This document shows, piece after piece, positions 30,430-41,296 of a stretch of 64,000 bases of DNA. Origin of the DNA: Hyphomicrobiales bacterium (GTDB lineage Bacteria; Pseudomonadota; Alphaproteobacteria; Rhizobiales; Beijerinckiaceae); NCBI GenBank assembly GCA_028290285.1, contig JAQGKD010000072.1:30929-94928 (forward strand), read 5' to 3'. The notes below the pieces were generated by a model, which worked only from the letters and a program-made list of their open reading frames with translations, made no database searches and was not told where the DNA came from. Position 1 is the stretch's first letter. Each line of letters opens with the position of its first letter. The translations under genes and the position numbers were made by a program.

Positions 30430-32175
30430 ATGAATGCCGTCAACCCCGCGAAAATCGACGCCGTCGAACTGGAAATCATCCGCGCGAGCCTCGACGGCAT
30501 CGTGCAGGAAATGCAGAACTCGCTCTTCCGCACGGGCTTCTCGACCATTGTGCGCGAATCCCAGGACGCCTCCTGCGCCCTGATGGGACCCGACGGCGAG
30601 GTCATCGCGCAGCACGTCGTGCTGCCCTTGCACATCGGCGCCTTCCCGGCCTGCTGCGCGGCCGTACTGCGCACCTATGACGACATCGAAGAGGGCGATG
30701 GCTTCCTCATCAACCACCCCTATGAAGGCGGCAGCCCCCACGCACCCGACATGGCCGTCATCACGCCCGCCTTCTTCAATGGCGAGTTGATGGGCTTCTG
30801 CGGCTCGATTGCGCACAAGAGCGACATCGGCGGCCCGGTGCCTGGCTCCTGCTCAGGACAGGCGAAGGAGACCTTCAACGAAGGCCTGCACCTCCCCGCC
30901 GTTCGCTATCAACGCGCCTTCCAGCGCAACACCGAGATCGAGCGCATTATCGCCGCCAACAGCCGCACGCCGGAACTGGTGCTCGGCGATATACGCGGCC
31001 AGCTTGGCTCCAGCCGGCTCGGCGAGCAGCGCCTCATCGAGCTGATCTCGAAATTCGGCCGCGACGAATCCGTCGCCTGCTTCGCACGCCTGCTGCAACT
31101 CGCCGAACTGAAAATGCGGGCGGCCATTTCCGAATGGAAAGACGGACGCTACGAGGCCGAGCGCTTCGTCGACGACGATGGCGTCGATCTCGAAAAGCCC
31201 GTGCGCATCCATGTCGTCGTCGAGAAAAAAGGCGACCGCCTGCATTTCGACTTCACCGGCTCCGCCGACCAGACCAAGGGCCCCGCCAACATCCGCCCGC
31301 CGCTGGTCAAGGCCGCCGTGGGCTACGTGCTGATCTCGCTGGTAGACCCACACATCTTCATCAACAGCGGCCTGCTGCGCGCCTTCACCATCGACGTGCG
31401 CGAGGGCAGCGTGATGAACCCGCGTTTCCCCGCCCCCGTGAACACCTACAACCCGACTGTCCACGCCCTCGTCGAAGCGCTCTATGGCGCGCTCACCGAC
31501 ATTGTGCCCGGCATGGCGCGCGCCGACGGTTGCGGCAGCCGCTCGATCATTCTGGGCGGACGCAGCACCTACACCGGCAAGGGCTACGTGCAATACGAGA
31601 TCCTCGGCGGCGGCGGCGGCGCGCGTGCGCTGAAGGATGGCGCGTCGGGCACCTCGGTCAATCAGTCCAACGCCAAGATCGCACCCATCGAAATCATCGA
31701 GAGCGAATTCCCCACACGCGTGCAGCGCTTCGAGCTGATCCCGGATTCCGGCGGCGCGGGGAAATTCCGCGGCGGCCTCGGCATTCGCCGCGAATATATC
31801 AACCTCGAAGATGCCCGCTTCTCGATCCGCTCGACGAAGCACATTATCGCGCCCAACGGAAACGCGGGCGGCGGCAAGGGCCGCACGGGCGACATCATCG
31901 TCAATCCGGACACCGATGCCGCCAAGCGCCTGCCGACGCGCTATGCCGATTATCCGCTCAAGGCAGGCGACAAATTCCGCCTGGACACGCCCGGCGGCGG
32001 CGGTCTCGGCACCGCGGGTGAGCGCGACATCGCTCTCGTGCTGCGCGACGTTCGCGAAGGCTACGTCACACTGGAGGGAGCGCGACGGGACTATGGCGTC
32101 GCGATCGTCCGCGACGGCAACACGCTCTCCGTCGACGAAGGCGAAACCAATCGTCTTCGCGCGCGGAACACGTAA
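30430..32175 (+). CDS. Hydantoinase/oxoprolinase B family protein
   Basis: LEIIRASLDGIVQEMQNSLFRTGFSTIVRESQDASCAL; GGGGLGTAGERD C-terminus; directly follows HyuA. Confidence 0.94.
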   Translation: MNAVNPAKIDAVELEIIRASLDGIVQEMQNSLFRTGFSTIVRESQDASCALMGPDGEVIAQHVVLPLHIGAFPACCAAVLRTYDDIEEGDGFLINHPYEGGSPHAPDMAVITPAFFNGELMGFCGSIAHKSDIGGPVPGSCSGQAKETFNEGLHLPAVRYQRAFQRNTEIERIIAANSRTPELVLGDIRGQLGSSRLGEQRLIELISKFGRDESVACFARLLQLAELKMRAAISEWKDGRYEAERFVDDDGVDLEKPVRIHVVVEKKGDRLHFDFTGSADQTKGPANIRPPLVKAAVGYVLISLVDPHIFINSGLLRAFTIDVREGSVMNPRFPAPVNTYNPTVHALVEALYGALTDIVPGMARADGCGSRSIILGGRSTYTGKGYVQYEILGGGGGARALKDGASGTSVNQSNAKIAPIEIIESEFPTRVQRFELIPDSGGAGKFRGGLGIRREYINLEDARFSIRSTKHIIAPNGNAGGGKGRTGDIIVNPDTDAAKRLPTRYADYPLKAGDKFRLDTPGGGGLGTAGERDIALVLRDVREGYVTLEGARRDYGVAIVRDGNTLSVDEGETNRLRARNT

Positions 32176-32259
32176 AAAATGAAGGCGCGGCCTGTCTGGC
32201 CGTGGCATGATCGCTCGAGGCCGAAGCTGCGCCATGACGCGCGGCACGGGAGGAAACCG

Positions 32260-33300
32260 ATGCAACAGTCTTCAATGAACCCCACGCGTATTCTCCGCCG
32301 TCAGGTGCTCGCACGAACAGTGATCGGACTCGCGGGTGCACTGCTCGCATGCACCTTCGCGGGCTCCGCGCTCGCGCAGGAAAAGCTGATCCCCCTGCGG
32401 GTCGGCTACGACGGCTATTCCATGACGACAGCGCCGATGAGCTTTGCCCTGAAGAAGGGCATCTTCAAGAAGCACGGCATCGACCTTACCCTCGTCTATG
32501 TCGACGGTGGCCCCACCCTCACGCAGGCGGTGGTCGGCGGCTCGGTCGATATCGGCCAGAACGGCTATACGCCGGTCGCAGCCGCGGCGGTCGCAGGCGC
32601 GGACCTCGTCTTCATCGGCGGCATTTCCAACAAGCTGCCCTTCCAGCTCGTGGTGAAGAACGAGATCAAGAACGCCGCCGATCTCAAGGGCAAGAAGATC
32701 GCTATCAGCCGCTACGGCTCCTCGACCGACACCGCCGCGACCTTCGCCGTCGAAAACCTCGGTTTGAAGCGCACGGATGTCTCCATCCTCCAGCTCGGCG
32801 GAGAAGGCACCCGCACAGCCGCCATGCTGAGCGGCCAGATCGACGCGTCTCTGGAGCAATACCCGCGCACCGCCGAGCTGATGGAACAGGGCTACCACGT
32901 CCTCGTCGATGTCACGGGCGTCGCGGGTGATTACCCCAACACCTCCTATGTGACGCGCCGCGCCTTCGTCGAGAAGAACCCGGACACGGTGAAGCGCTTC
33001 ATGGCGGCCATTTCGGAAGGCATCCATGTCTTCAAGACCAATCGCACCGAGGCCGAGCAGGCCACGGCCGAGTTCCTGAAGCTCAAGATCGACAAGGTGA
33101 TGGACATCACCTACACGCGCTACGTGGACGATATTTTCCCCGATGTGCCTGCTCCCTCACTCAAGGGCATCCAGATCGTGCTCGACGAGCTCAAGGCCAA
33201 GATCCCCGCCGCCGCCAAGTTCACGCCCGAGCAGCTCGTCGACACGCGTGCACTCGATCAACTGAAGGCCGAAGGCTTTTTCGACACGTTGAAGAAGTAG
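32260..33300 (+). CDS. ABC transporter substrate-binding protein (NMT1/SsuA/TauA type)
   Basis: Signal peptide and [52 protein letters not shown]. Confidence 0.92.
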   Translation: MQQSSMNPTRILRRQVLARTVIGLAGALLACTFAGSALAQEKLIPLRVGYDGYSMTTAPMSFALKKGIFKKHGIDLTLVYVDGGPTLTQAVVGGSVDIGQNGYTPVAAAAVAGADLVFIGGISNKLPFQLVVKNEIKNAADLKGKKIAISRYGSSTDTAATFAVENLGLKRTDVSILQLGGEGTRTAAMLSGQIDASLEQYPRTAELMEQGYHVLVDVTGVAGDYPNTSYVTRRAFVEKNPDTVKRFMAAISEGIHVFKTNRTEAEQATAEFLKLKIDKVMDITYTRYVDDIFPDVPAPSLKGIQIVLDELKAKIPAAAKFTPEQLVDTRALDQLKAEGFFDTLKK

Positions 33301-33323
33301 GCGACGAAGTGGGAGAACAATCC

Positions 33324-34133
33324 ATGGACGCTCGCGTTACACCCAAGATGGAAGCCCGGGGGCTTCGCATCTCCTTCTACAATGAGCGGATCAAACGCCA
33401 CCTCAACGTCCTCGACGGCATCGATCTGTCCGTGGCAGAGGGCGAACTCGTCTCGATCGTCGGCCCCTCGGGCTGCGGGAAATCGACCTTTCTCGCGGCG
33501 GTCGATGGACTGACCCGCGTCAGCGGCGGCGAAGTGCGCGTCGATGGACGCATCGTGACAAAGCCTGGCCCTGACCGCGCCATGGTGTTTCAGCACGACT
33601 CTCTGTTCCCCTGGCGCACCGTCCTGCAGAACGTGGTCTATGGCGTCGAGCTTCAGGGCTCGATGTCGAAACACGACATGCGCGAGCGTGGACGCAGCCT
33701 GGTCGAACTCGTCGGACTCAAGGGCTTCGAGGATCATTTTCCGCACGAACTTTCCGGCGGCATGCGCCAGCGCGTGAACATCGCGCGCGCCCTTGCACCC
33801 GATCCGGAACTCTTGCTGCTCGATGAGCCCTTCGCTGCGCTCGACGCGCAGACGCGGGAGTTCATGCAGGTCGAATTGCTGAAGATCCTCTCGCGCGCCA
33901 AGAAGACCGCTGTTTTCATCACTCATCAGATCGACGAAGCGATCTTCCTCTCCAACCGCGTCGCCGTTTTCTCCGCACGGCCGGCCCGCGTGAAGGAGGT
34001 GATCGAAATCGATCTGCCGAAGGACCGCACGCTGGCGCTGAAGCACCAGCCGCGCTTCCGCGATATGCAGGAACATATCTGGCGCCTGATCGAAGAAGAA
34101 TCGGCCAGGACCGGCCTTGTCACGGCCAGTTGA
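33324..34133 (+). CDS. ABC transporter ATP-binding protein (SsuB/TauB type)
   Basis: [43 protein letters not shown]. Confidence 0.95.
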   Translation: MDARVTPKMEARGLRISFYNERIKRHLNVLDGIDLSVAEGELVSIVGPSGCGKSTFLAAVDGLTRVSGGEVRVDGRIVTKPGPDRAMVFQHDSLFPWRTVLQNVVYGVELQGSMSKHDMRERGRSLVELVGLKGFEDHFPHELSGGMRQRVNIARALAPDPELLLLDEPFAALDAQTREFMQVELLKILSRAKKTAVFITHQIDEAIFLSNRVAVFSARPARVKEVIEIDLPKDRTLALKHQPRFRDMQEHIWRLIEEESARTGLVTAS

Positions 34134-34143
34134 GGAGACGACC

Positions 34144-34983
34144 ATGACGGCTTCCGCCGATATTCAAACGAACGCACAGACGGTAGATTCCGATCAGCCA
34201 GCGCCGCGCTCGTCCTTCATTGCCCGCAACGAAAGCACACTGATCGGCACGGCTGCCGTCATCGCGTTCTTCTGCTTCTGGGAATATTCGGTCCGCGCCA
34301 ACTGGGTGAATCCGCTCTTCACCTCGTCGCCGCTGCGCATTCTCGCCGCCGCGAAAGCAATGATCGTCGAAGGCACGATCTGGCAGGATCTTGCGACAAG
34401 CGGCACGGAATTCGGGCTCGGCTACGGGCTTGCCGTCGTCATCGGCGTGCCCCTCGGCATTCTCATGGGCTGGTACAAGCGCCTCAACTCGCTGCTCGAG
34501 CCCTTCGTGAACGCGCTCTATGCGACGCCGCGCATCGCACTTCTGCCGCTCATCGTGATCTGGTTCGGCATCGACCTCGGCTCGAAAGTCGCGATCGTCT
34601 TCCTGTCGACCGTCTTCCCGATCCTCGTAAATACGATGGTCGGCGTGCGCACGGTGGATCGTGACTTCGTCAAGGTCGCGCGCTCCTTCGGTGCATCCGA
34701 CAGTCAGTTGTTCCTCACCGTCGCCCTGCCCTCGTCGGTGCCTTTCCTGCTGACAGGCCTGCGGCTCGGCCTCGGCCATGCGCTCATCGGCATCGTGGTG
34801 GGCGAGATGTACGGTGCGACCTCGGGCATCGGCTACATGATGGCAATCGCGGGCGCGACCTTCCAGACGGACCGCGTCATGGTCGGCATCATCATCATCG
34901 CAGCGGCCGGAATGCTGATGACGCATGGGCTCAAGCTCATCGAACATCGTTTTGAAAAGTGGCGCGTCGACAGCCGCGGCTAA
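34144..34983 (+). CDS. ABC transporter permease (SsuC/TauC type)
   Basis: EPFVNALYATPRIALLPLIVIWFGIDLGSK, EAA-like loop VARSFGASDSQLFLTVALPSSVPFLLTGLRLGLGHALI. Confidence 0.94.
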   Translation: MTASADIQTNAQTVDSDQPAPRSSFIARNESTLIGTAAVIAFFCFWEYSVRANWVNPLFTSSPLRILAAAKAMIVEGTIWQDLATSGTEFGLGYGLAVVIGVPLGILMGWYKRLNSLLEPFVNALYATPRIALLPLIVIWFGIDLGSKVAIVFLSTVFPILVNTMVGVRTVDRDFVKVARSFGASDSQLFLTVALPSSVPFLLTGLRLGLGHALIGIVVGEMYGATSGIGYMMAIAGATFQTDRVMVGIIIIAAAGMLMTHGLKLIEHRFEKWRVDSRG

Positions 34984-35003
34984 GAAACAAAAGGGAGAAG
35001 ACC

Positions 35004-35756
35004 ATGAAACTCGCAGGACAAGTCGCCATCGTCACCGGCGCGGGACGCAACATCGGTGAAGAAGTCTCCAAGCTGCTGGCATCCGAAGGCGCCAGCATCG
35101 CCGTCGTCGATCTCGACAAGGCGCGCGCCGAGAAGGTCGCCGCCGACATCGTCGCATCGGGCGGCAAGGCGCAGGCTTTCGTCTGCGACGTTGCCAAGGA
35201 AGCCGACATCGAAGCAGCCGTGACAGGTGTCGTCGCAGCCTTCGGCCGCCTCGACATTCTCGTCAACAACGCGGCCATCTCCGACAACAAGCACATGCTG
35301 GAGATCACGACTGAAGAGTGGAACCGCACGATTGCGATCACGCTGACCGCGCCCTTCCTCTTCGGCAAGAACGCTGCGAAGGCCATGATCGAAGCTGGCA
35401 ACGGCGGCAAGATCGTCAATGTGAGCTCGACGTCGGGCTATTACGGCCGCAACCGCGCCATCGGCTACACCGCGGCCAAGGGCGGCGTGGTCAACCTCAC
35501 GCGCTCCATGGCCATCCAGCTCGCTCCGCACAACATCCGCGTCAACAGCGTGGTGCCCAACAAGATCGGCTCGCCCGTCGGCAAGGCCGAGTTCGACCCC
35601 ACGCGCCCGGTCGTCAACCTGCGCAAGCGCCCCGGCCTGCCGATCGATCTCGCACGCGCGATCCTCTTCCTGGTCTCCGACGACTCCGACTTCATCGCCG
35701 GCACGGATCTGTTCGTCGACGGCGGCTGTTCGGCATTGATGCCGGGCAACGAGTAA
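35004..35756 (+). CDS. SDR family oxidoreductase
   Basis: AIVTGAGRNIGEE, LVNNAAI, YTAAKGG. Confidence 0.95.
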   Translation: MKLAGQVAIVTGAGRNIGEEVSKLLASEGASIAVVDLDKARAEKVAADIVASGGKAQAFVCDVAKEADIEAAVTGVVAAFGRLDILVNNAAISDNKHMLEITTEEWNRTIAITLTAPFLFGKNAAKAMIEAGNGGKIVNVSSTSGYYGRNRAIGYTAAKGGVVNLTRSMAIQLAPHNIRVNSVVPNKIGSPVGKAEFDPTRPVVNLRKRPGLPIDLARAILFLVSDDSDFIAGTDLFVDGGCSALMPGNE

Positions 35757-35810
35757 TCTATCTCCGCAGGGCCCGGCCAGTATGGGTCCTGCGTTTTCAT
35801 TTAGGAGTGA

Positions 35811-36599
35811 ATGCCGATGTGCACGTCCATCCTCGACGACCCCGCAGCGCTCGCGGAAGTGATCTCCGACACGGACGCATCCTCCTCGCCGGCGGATCCT
35901 GCTTTGTTGTCCGACATCGCAACCGCCAATCGCATCCTCTTCCGCGAGGGCGTGGTGGATGCCTTCGGCCATGTCAGTGCGCGTCACGACAAACATCCCG
36001 ACCGTTTCCTGCTCGCACGCAACATGGCGCCGGCGCTGGTGACCGAAAGCGACATCGTCACCTTCGACTTCGACGGTCGCGCACTGGATGCCGCGGGGCG
36101 CGGCGTCTATCTCGAACGCTTTATTCATGCCGAAATCTATCGTGCGCGCCCTGACGTGATGGCCGTTGTGCATTCGCATTCGGCAGCCGTCGTGCCATTC
36201 GGCCTCGTCAAGAACCTGCCCTTCCGCGCTGTCTGCCACATGGGCGGTTTCATCGGCATCTGCGCACCTATCTTCGAGATCCGCGATGTCGCGGGGGACG
36301 AGACCGACCTGCTCATTCGCAGCAGCATGCTGGGCGCGGCTCTCGCCAAATCGCTCGGCGACAGTAACGTCGTACTCATGCGCGGCCACGGCTCGACCGT
36401 GATCGGCGACAGGATACGTCAGGCCGTCTTCCGCGCGGTCTATACGGAAAACAATGCCCGCCTGCAGGCCGAGGGCCTGCGACTCGGCCCCATCACCTAT
36501 CTCAGCGAAGGCGAAGCGCGCACCACTGCTCGTGTTATCGACTCGCAGGTGGATCGCGCGTGGGATATGTGGAAGATGCAGGCCGAAGGTAAGATCTGA
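35811..36599 (+). CDS. Class II aldolase/adducin family protein
   Basis: GVVDAFGHVSARH, VVHSHSAAVVPFG, LMRGHGSTVIG. Confidence 0.93.
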   Translation: MPMCTSILDDPAALAEVISDTDASSSPADPALLSDIATANRILFREGVVDAFGHVSARHDKHPDRFLLARNMAPALVTESDIVTFDFDGRALDAAGRGVYLERFIHAEIYRARPDVMAVVHSHSAAVVPFGLVKNLPFRAVCHMGGFIGICAPIFEIRDVAGDETDLLIRSSMLGAALAKSLGDSNVVLMRGHGSTVIGDRIRQAVFRAVYTENNARLQAEGLRLGPITYLSEGEARTTARVIDSQVDRAWDMWKMQAEGKI

Positions 36600-36614
36600 A
36601 AAAGGAAACGCGCG

Positions 36615-37481
36615 ATGCGCATCTGCAGATTCGACGACAATAAATTCGGTCTGGTGGAAGGCGAAGAGGTTCGCGACGTCACGGCAGCCTTCGCGAAATT
36701 GCCGCAGCGAACCTATCCTTTTCCGCGCATCGACATGATGATCGCAAACCTCGCAATGCTGAAGCCGGCCATCGAGGCGGCGGCCCGCGAAGGCAAGATC
36801 CATGCGTTGAAGGATCTGCGCTTGCAGAGCCCCATCGCCAACCCCGGCAAGATCGTGGCGGCGCCGGTGAATTACAAGAAGCACCTCGACGAGGCGCGCG
36901 GCGATCCCGCCATTCACCACCAGAACCAGGTCGGCGAAATCCAGAAGGTGGGCCTGTTCCTGAAGGCGACGAGCTCCGTCGTCGGCTGCGGCGAGGGCAT
37001 AGCGCTGCGTCACGCCGACCGCCGCAACGACCATGAAATCGAACTCGCCGTTGTCATCGGCAAGACCGCCGACCGCGTCAGCCGCGAAGACGCACTGACA
37101 TATGTCGCGGGCTATTGCATTGGCCTGGACATGACGATCCGCGGGCCCGAGGAGCGCAGCCTGCGCAAGTCGCTCGACACGTTCACCGTCCTCGGCCCCT
37201 ATTTCGTCACCGCCGACGAAATCGGCGATCCCTCCGGCCTCGCGCTTGAACTGACAGTCGATGGCGAGATGCGCCAGACTGCCAACACCCGCGATCTCAT
37301 CCTCGACGTACCCACTCTGATCTCCTGGGCATCGTCCTTCTACACCCTGCATCCGGGCGATGTGATCCTCAGCGGGACGCCGGAGGGTGTCGGCCCCGTC
37401 CTGCCGGGCAACACCATCCGTGCAACCATTGAAAAGGTCGGGACCATGGATGTCGCGGTGCGCGAACTTGCGCCCCGCTGA
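36615..37481 (+). CDS. Fumarylacetoacetate hydrolase family protein
   Basis: VNYKKHLDEA, IELAVVIGKTADRVSREDALTYVAGYCIGLDMTIR, GDVILSGTPEGVGPVLPGN. Confidence 0.94.
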   Translation: MRICRFDDNKFGLVEGEEVRDVTAAFAKLPQRTYPFPRIDMMIANLAMLKPAIEAAAREGKIHALKDLRLQSPIANPGKIVAAPVNYKKHLDEARGDPAIHHQNQVGEIQKVGLFLKATSSVVGCGEGIALRHADRRNDHEIELAVVIGKTADRVSREDALTYVAGYCIGLDMTIRGPEERSLRKSLDTFTVLGPYFVTADEIGDPSGLALELTVDGEMRQTANTRDLILDVPTLISWASSFYTLHPGDVILSGTPEGVGPVLPGNTIRATIEKVGTMDVAVRELAPR

Positions 37482-37493
37482 CACCAGGCGTCG

Positions 37494-38483
37494 TCAGCTC
37501 CGAAAACGCGGGAAGAGCGCCAGCGCGCTCTCCCGCTCGACGCTCTCGAAGATACCGCCCGCGAGTTCGGGCATCGTGCGCAGATCCCTGATCTGGATCT
37601 CGACATATTCACGGTCGATGTAGGGCCAGTCGCTGCCGAACATGATGTGCGAGGGCTCCGTCACCTGCGTCAGGCAAGCCATCGCCGCGCGCGAGCCTGC
37701 AATGGCCGTGTCGAAATAGAACTGGCCAATGTAAGGCGCTGTTCCCTCGGGCACGCGCAGGCTGAAGGCAGGATCGTGCAGATCCTGCTCTTCCATGAGC
37801 CGCAGGCGCAGCGAGAGATAGGGCAGCGTGCCGCCCGCATGCGCGAGAACCCAACGAATATTGGGATATTTGCGCATGACCTCGTTGTAGATGAGGTTGG
37901 CTGCGATGCGCGTCGTCTCGAAGGGATATTCGACGATGGACGCCCAGAGCTTCAGTTGAAGATCGTCGACGAACGTCGGCCGCGCCGGATGCACGAAGAC
38001 GACACATTTGCGCCGGTCGAGCTCGGCATAGAGCGCATCGCCGCGCGGATCGCCGAGATAGACTCCGTTCTGGTTCGTCAGCAAAATCACGCCATCGGCG
38101 TGCAGCGTGTCCATCGCATATTCGAGCTGGCGCAAAGAGCCCTCGATGTCTGGAAACGGCAGCGGCGCGAAGAACCCCAGCTGGCTCGGCTTGGTGGAGA
38201 CGAAACGCGCCAGCGCCTCTCCGGTCGATTCGCAAAGATAACGCGCATTGGCGTCGTCCCCGTGATGGACGCCTGCGACCGAAAGCGGATTGACCACCGC
38301 CGCCGACATTCCGAACTCTGCCATGACATCGACGAGTTGACCTGGATCGCTGTTCTTGCGCAGCGGCCGCGAGGGATCTGACGCCCCCGAGCGCACGAGC
38401 GCACGCTCATATTCGGGCAGCACGCAATGATGATGCACGTCAATCAGCCGAAGGCCCGCACCGGCCCGTCCTCCCGTATTCAT
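37494..38483 (-). CDS. Amidohydrolase family protein (ACMSD-like)
   Basis: LIDVHHHCVLPEY, WVLAHAGGTLPYLSLRL, HIMFGSDWPYIDREYVE. Confidence 0.92.
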   Translation of the reverse strand: MNTGGRAGAGLRLIDVHHHCVLPEYERALVRSGASDPSRPLRKNSDPGQLVDVMAEFGMSAAVVNPLSVAGVHHGDDANARYLCESTGEALARFVSTKPSQLGFFAPLPFPDIEGSLRQLEYAMDTLHADGVILLTNQNGVYLGDPRGDALYAELDRRKCVVFVHPARPTFVDDLQLKLWASIVEYPFETTRIAANLIYNEVMRKYPNIRWVLAHAGGTLPYLSLRLRLMEEQDLHDPAFSLRVPEGTAPYIGQFYFDTAIAGSRAAMACLTQVTEPSHIMFGSDWPYIDREYVEIQIRDLRTMPELAGGIFESVERESALALFPRFRS

Positions 38484-38668
38484 TCCGCTCTCCTGTTCGT
38501 TTCTTGTCCGCGCACAATGGAGTCTTTAACGACCACAGGCAATGCTGAAGCTCAACGGATGTCGACCACGTGGCAACGCTGGAAGTTGGTGCTAGAGTCA
38601 CCTTTGCGGCTGACGTGCATCGTTCGGAGCACTTCGCCTGGAAGGCATGGCAGGAGCCGCGGACCGCA

Positions 38669-40183
38669 ATGCGCGACCGAGAGACCGAGCTGAAATTCCA
38701 GATATCGCCCGAGGCGATATCGCGGCTGGAGACACACCCTCTGCTCGCAGCCGCGCTCGAGGTGGAAGAGAACCTCCTGCATTCGGTTTACTTCGACACT
38801 CCACAGTTCAAGTTGCGCCAGGCCGGGCTGGTGTGGCGCATACGTTCCATCGGCGACCGCCGCGTGCAAACCGTCAAGGCCACGGCTGGCGGCGGCATTG
38901 GCCGGCACGAGTGGGAATGTGACATTTCGGACGACGTGCCCGACCCTTCGTGCATCACCCCGTCGCCGGCCAACGCCTTGTTGCGCAAGAAAGGCCTCAC
39001 TGAAAAGCTCGCGCCTGTCTTCATTACTGAAGTAGATCGCCGATCCTGGAACGTCGAGCGTGGCGGAAGCCTCATCGAGATCAGCCTGGACCTTGGCCGG
39101 ATTGTCGCGGGCAAGCAAAGCCTGCCCGTATCGGAAGTCGAATTCGAGTTGAAACAGGGTGCGGTGCGAGACCTCTTCGCGCTTGCACGTGAAATGGCAA
39201 ACGATGTTCCGCTCACGCTCGATCTCCTGCCCAAGAGTGCTATCGGTTACCGCCTCGCAGCAGGAAAGATGGGTCCAGAACCGGAGCTGCCCGAACCCGG
39301 TTTGCGCCCGGACATGCCGCTCGTGGACGGCTTCCGTTCTCTCTGCAACGCGTGCATGAAGCACCTGATGCTCAACGAGCCCATTCTGGTCGCCACCCGC
39401 GATCCGGAAGCCCTGCATCAAACTCGAACCGCGATCCGGCGCTTGCGTGCAGTGCTGCGTGTCTTCGCGCGCCTTGTGAAGGATGAGTCGCTCCCAGGCC
39501 TGCGCGACGAGTTGAAATGGCTCTCGCGCGTGCTCGGCTCAGCGCGTGATCTCGACGTGATGAGCGACGATTTCAGGAGTCACAACAAGACGCAGCATTT
39601 GTCGATTGCCATGGCCGCAAAGCGGACGCGCGCCTACGCGAGCGTCATGGAAGCAGTCGGCTCGCAACGTTATCGCAATCTGCTGCTGGATTTCTGCGCC
39701 TGGCTGGAATGCGCCCCCTGGACAACGCAGCCCCTGCGCCCCAAGTCGCAGGGCGCATTCCAAGACATCTGTCTGCGCGAAATCGGCCGCTGGGACCGCA
39801 AAATCATCGAGCGCGGCGCCGGTCTTAGCAAGCTGGATGCACAAGAACGCCATGCAATCCGCATTGACGCGAAGAGCTTTTACTACATCGGCGTCTTGAC
39901 CCAATCTCTCATGCCACGCAGCAGCCGCAAATCGCATGCGGCCTACCTGAAGGCGCTCAAGGATTTTCAGACCACGCTGGGCAATCTGAACGATGCACAT
40001 GTTGCGCAGGAAGCAGCGCGCGCCCTGACCGTGCCGAACGGAGACGCCGCGGAACGCGTATTGGCAAAGGCCGCCAAACACGCCGCCACTCGGCACGCCC
40101 GCAAGGAACGCAAGCTCGTCGACGACGCGCTGGAAACTTACGGGGCATTCGCGAAAGCACCCCGCGCCTGGCCCTCCCGCTGA
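38669..40183 (+). CDS. CYTH and CHAD domain-containing protein
   Basis: RETELKFQI CYTH N-terminus; LHQTRTAIRRLRAVLRVF and DFQTTLGNLNDAHVA CHAD motifs. Confidence 0.93.
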   Translation: MRDRETELKFQISPEAISRLETHPLLAAALEVEENLLHSVYFDTPQFKLRQAGLVWRIRSIGDRRVQTVKATAGGGIGRHEWECDISDDVPDPSCITPSPANALLRKKGLTEKLAPVFITEVDRRSWNVERGGSLIEISLDLGRIVAGKQSLPVSEVEFELKQGAVRDLFALAREMANDVPLTLDLLPKSAIGYRLAAGKMGPEPELPEPGLRPDMPLVDGFRSLCNACMKHLMLNEPILVATRDPEALHQTRTAIRRLRAVLRVFARLVKDESLPGLRDELKWLSRVLGSARDLDVMSDDFRSHNKTQHLSIAMAAKRTRAYASVMEAVGSQRYRNLLLDFCAWLECAPWTTQPLRPKSQGAFQDICLREIGRWDRKIIERGAGLSKLDAQERHAIRIDAKSFYYIGVLTQSLMPRSSRKSHAAYLKALKDFQTTLGNLNDAHVAQEAARALTVPNGDAAERVLAKAAKHAATRHARKERKLVDDALETYGAFAKAPRAWPSR

Positions 40184-40254
40184 AAAGCCACGCGCCAGTG
40201 GCACCATGGAGCGAACCGGTCTATCCTGAAAAAAAACGTCAGGGAGAGACCGGA

Positions 40255-41286
40255 ATGAGCTCATTCACGAAGGCACCGCTGCGCGCGCTTTGCTTCGCAC
40301 TGGCCTGCATGGCCTCGGCACAGACGCGCGCGGATCCGATCGCGGACTTCTATAAGGACAATGCCATTAACCTGATCATCGGCTTTCCCGTCGGTGGCGG
40401 CTACGACATCTACGGGCGCCTGGTCTCGCGCCATCTGGGCAAGCACATTCCCGGCAACCCGCGTGTCGTTCCGCAAAACATGATCGGCGCCGGCGGATTG
40501 AAAGCCGCGAACTTCATGTATGGCGTAGCGCCGAGAGACGGCACGGCGCTCGGCATCATTCCGGACACGACCCCCAGCGAGGAATTGCTCGGCACAAACG
40601 GCGTCGCATATGTGTCGAAGAACTTCAACTGGATCGGCCGCATCAGCTCCAGCGTCAATGTGCAGGTGCTCTGGAACAGCTCGAAGGTCGCCACGATCGA
40701 GGATGCGCGCGCACGCGAATCCGTTCAGGGCGGAAGCGGCCCCATGGCGCCGGCCGTCATCTATCCCCGCCTCCTGAATGCACTCGCTGGCACGAAGTTC
40801 AAGATGGTGACCGGCTATGGCGGCGCGGCCGAAAGCTGTCTCGCCATGGAAAAAGGCGAGATCGACGGCTGTCTTCTCGCGTGGTCCACGGTGAAAGCCG
40901 CCAAGCGCGACTGGATCGATTCCAACAAGGCGCACATCATCGTGCAATGGGGCAACGTGCGGCACCCCGAATTGCCCGATGTCCCCTCGATGGTCGAACT
41001 CGGGCGCACGCCCGAAGACCGCGCCATTCTTGCGCTGTATGCGAGCGCCACCGCGATCGGCAAATCCATCGTGGGACCGCCCGGCGTCCCGGCCGACCGG
41101 CTGAACGCGCTGCGGCGGGGCTTTGACGCCATGCTGAAGGATCCGGAATATCTGGAAGAAGTGAAGCGCTTCAGCCTCGATTTCGATCCAATGGCGGGCG
41201 AGCAATTGCAGAAATATGTCGAAGATCTCAGCAAGACGCCGCCGGACGTCATAGCCCGCGCCAAGGAAGTCCGCGAGATCAAGTAA
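40255..41286 (+). CDS. Tripartite tricarboxylate transporter substrate-binding protein (TctC/Bug family)
   Basis: Signal peptide and IIGFPVGGGYDIYGRLVSRHLGKHIPGNPRVVPQNMIGAGG. Confidence 0.9.
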   Translation: MSSFTKAPLRALCFALACMASAQTRADPIADFYKDNAINLIIGFPVGGGYDIYGRLVSRHLGKHIPGNPRVVPQNMIGAGGLKAANFMYGVAPRDGTALGIIPDTTPSEELLGTNGVAYVSKNFNWIGRISSSVNVQVLWNSSKVATIEDARARESVQGGSGPMAPAVIYPRLLNALAGTKFKMVTGYGGAAESCLAMEKGEIDGCLLAWSTVKAAKRDWIDSNKAHIIVQWGNVRHPELPDVPSMVELGRTPEDRAILALYASATAIGKSIVGPPGVPADRLNALRRGFDAMLKDPEYLEEVKRFSLDFDPMAGEQLQKYVEDLSKTPPDVIARAKEVREIK

Positions 41287-41296
41287 GCAAACAACG

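Noticed and set aside
30853-32265. 470-aa minus-strand ORF opposite HyuB
   Set aside because: Shadow ORF of a high-GC gene
34980-37484. 834-aa minus-strand ORF opposite SDR/aldolase/FAH genes
   Set aside because: Antisense to three clearly coding genes; low-complexity composition (H/D/R/G/A-rich) typical of GC-rich antisense frames lacking stops
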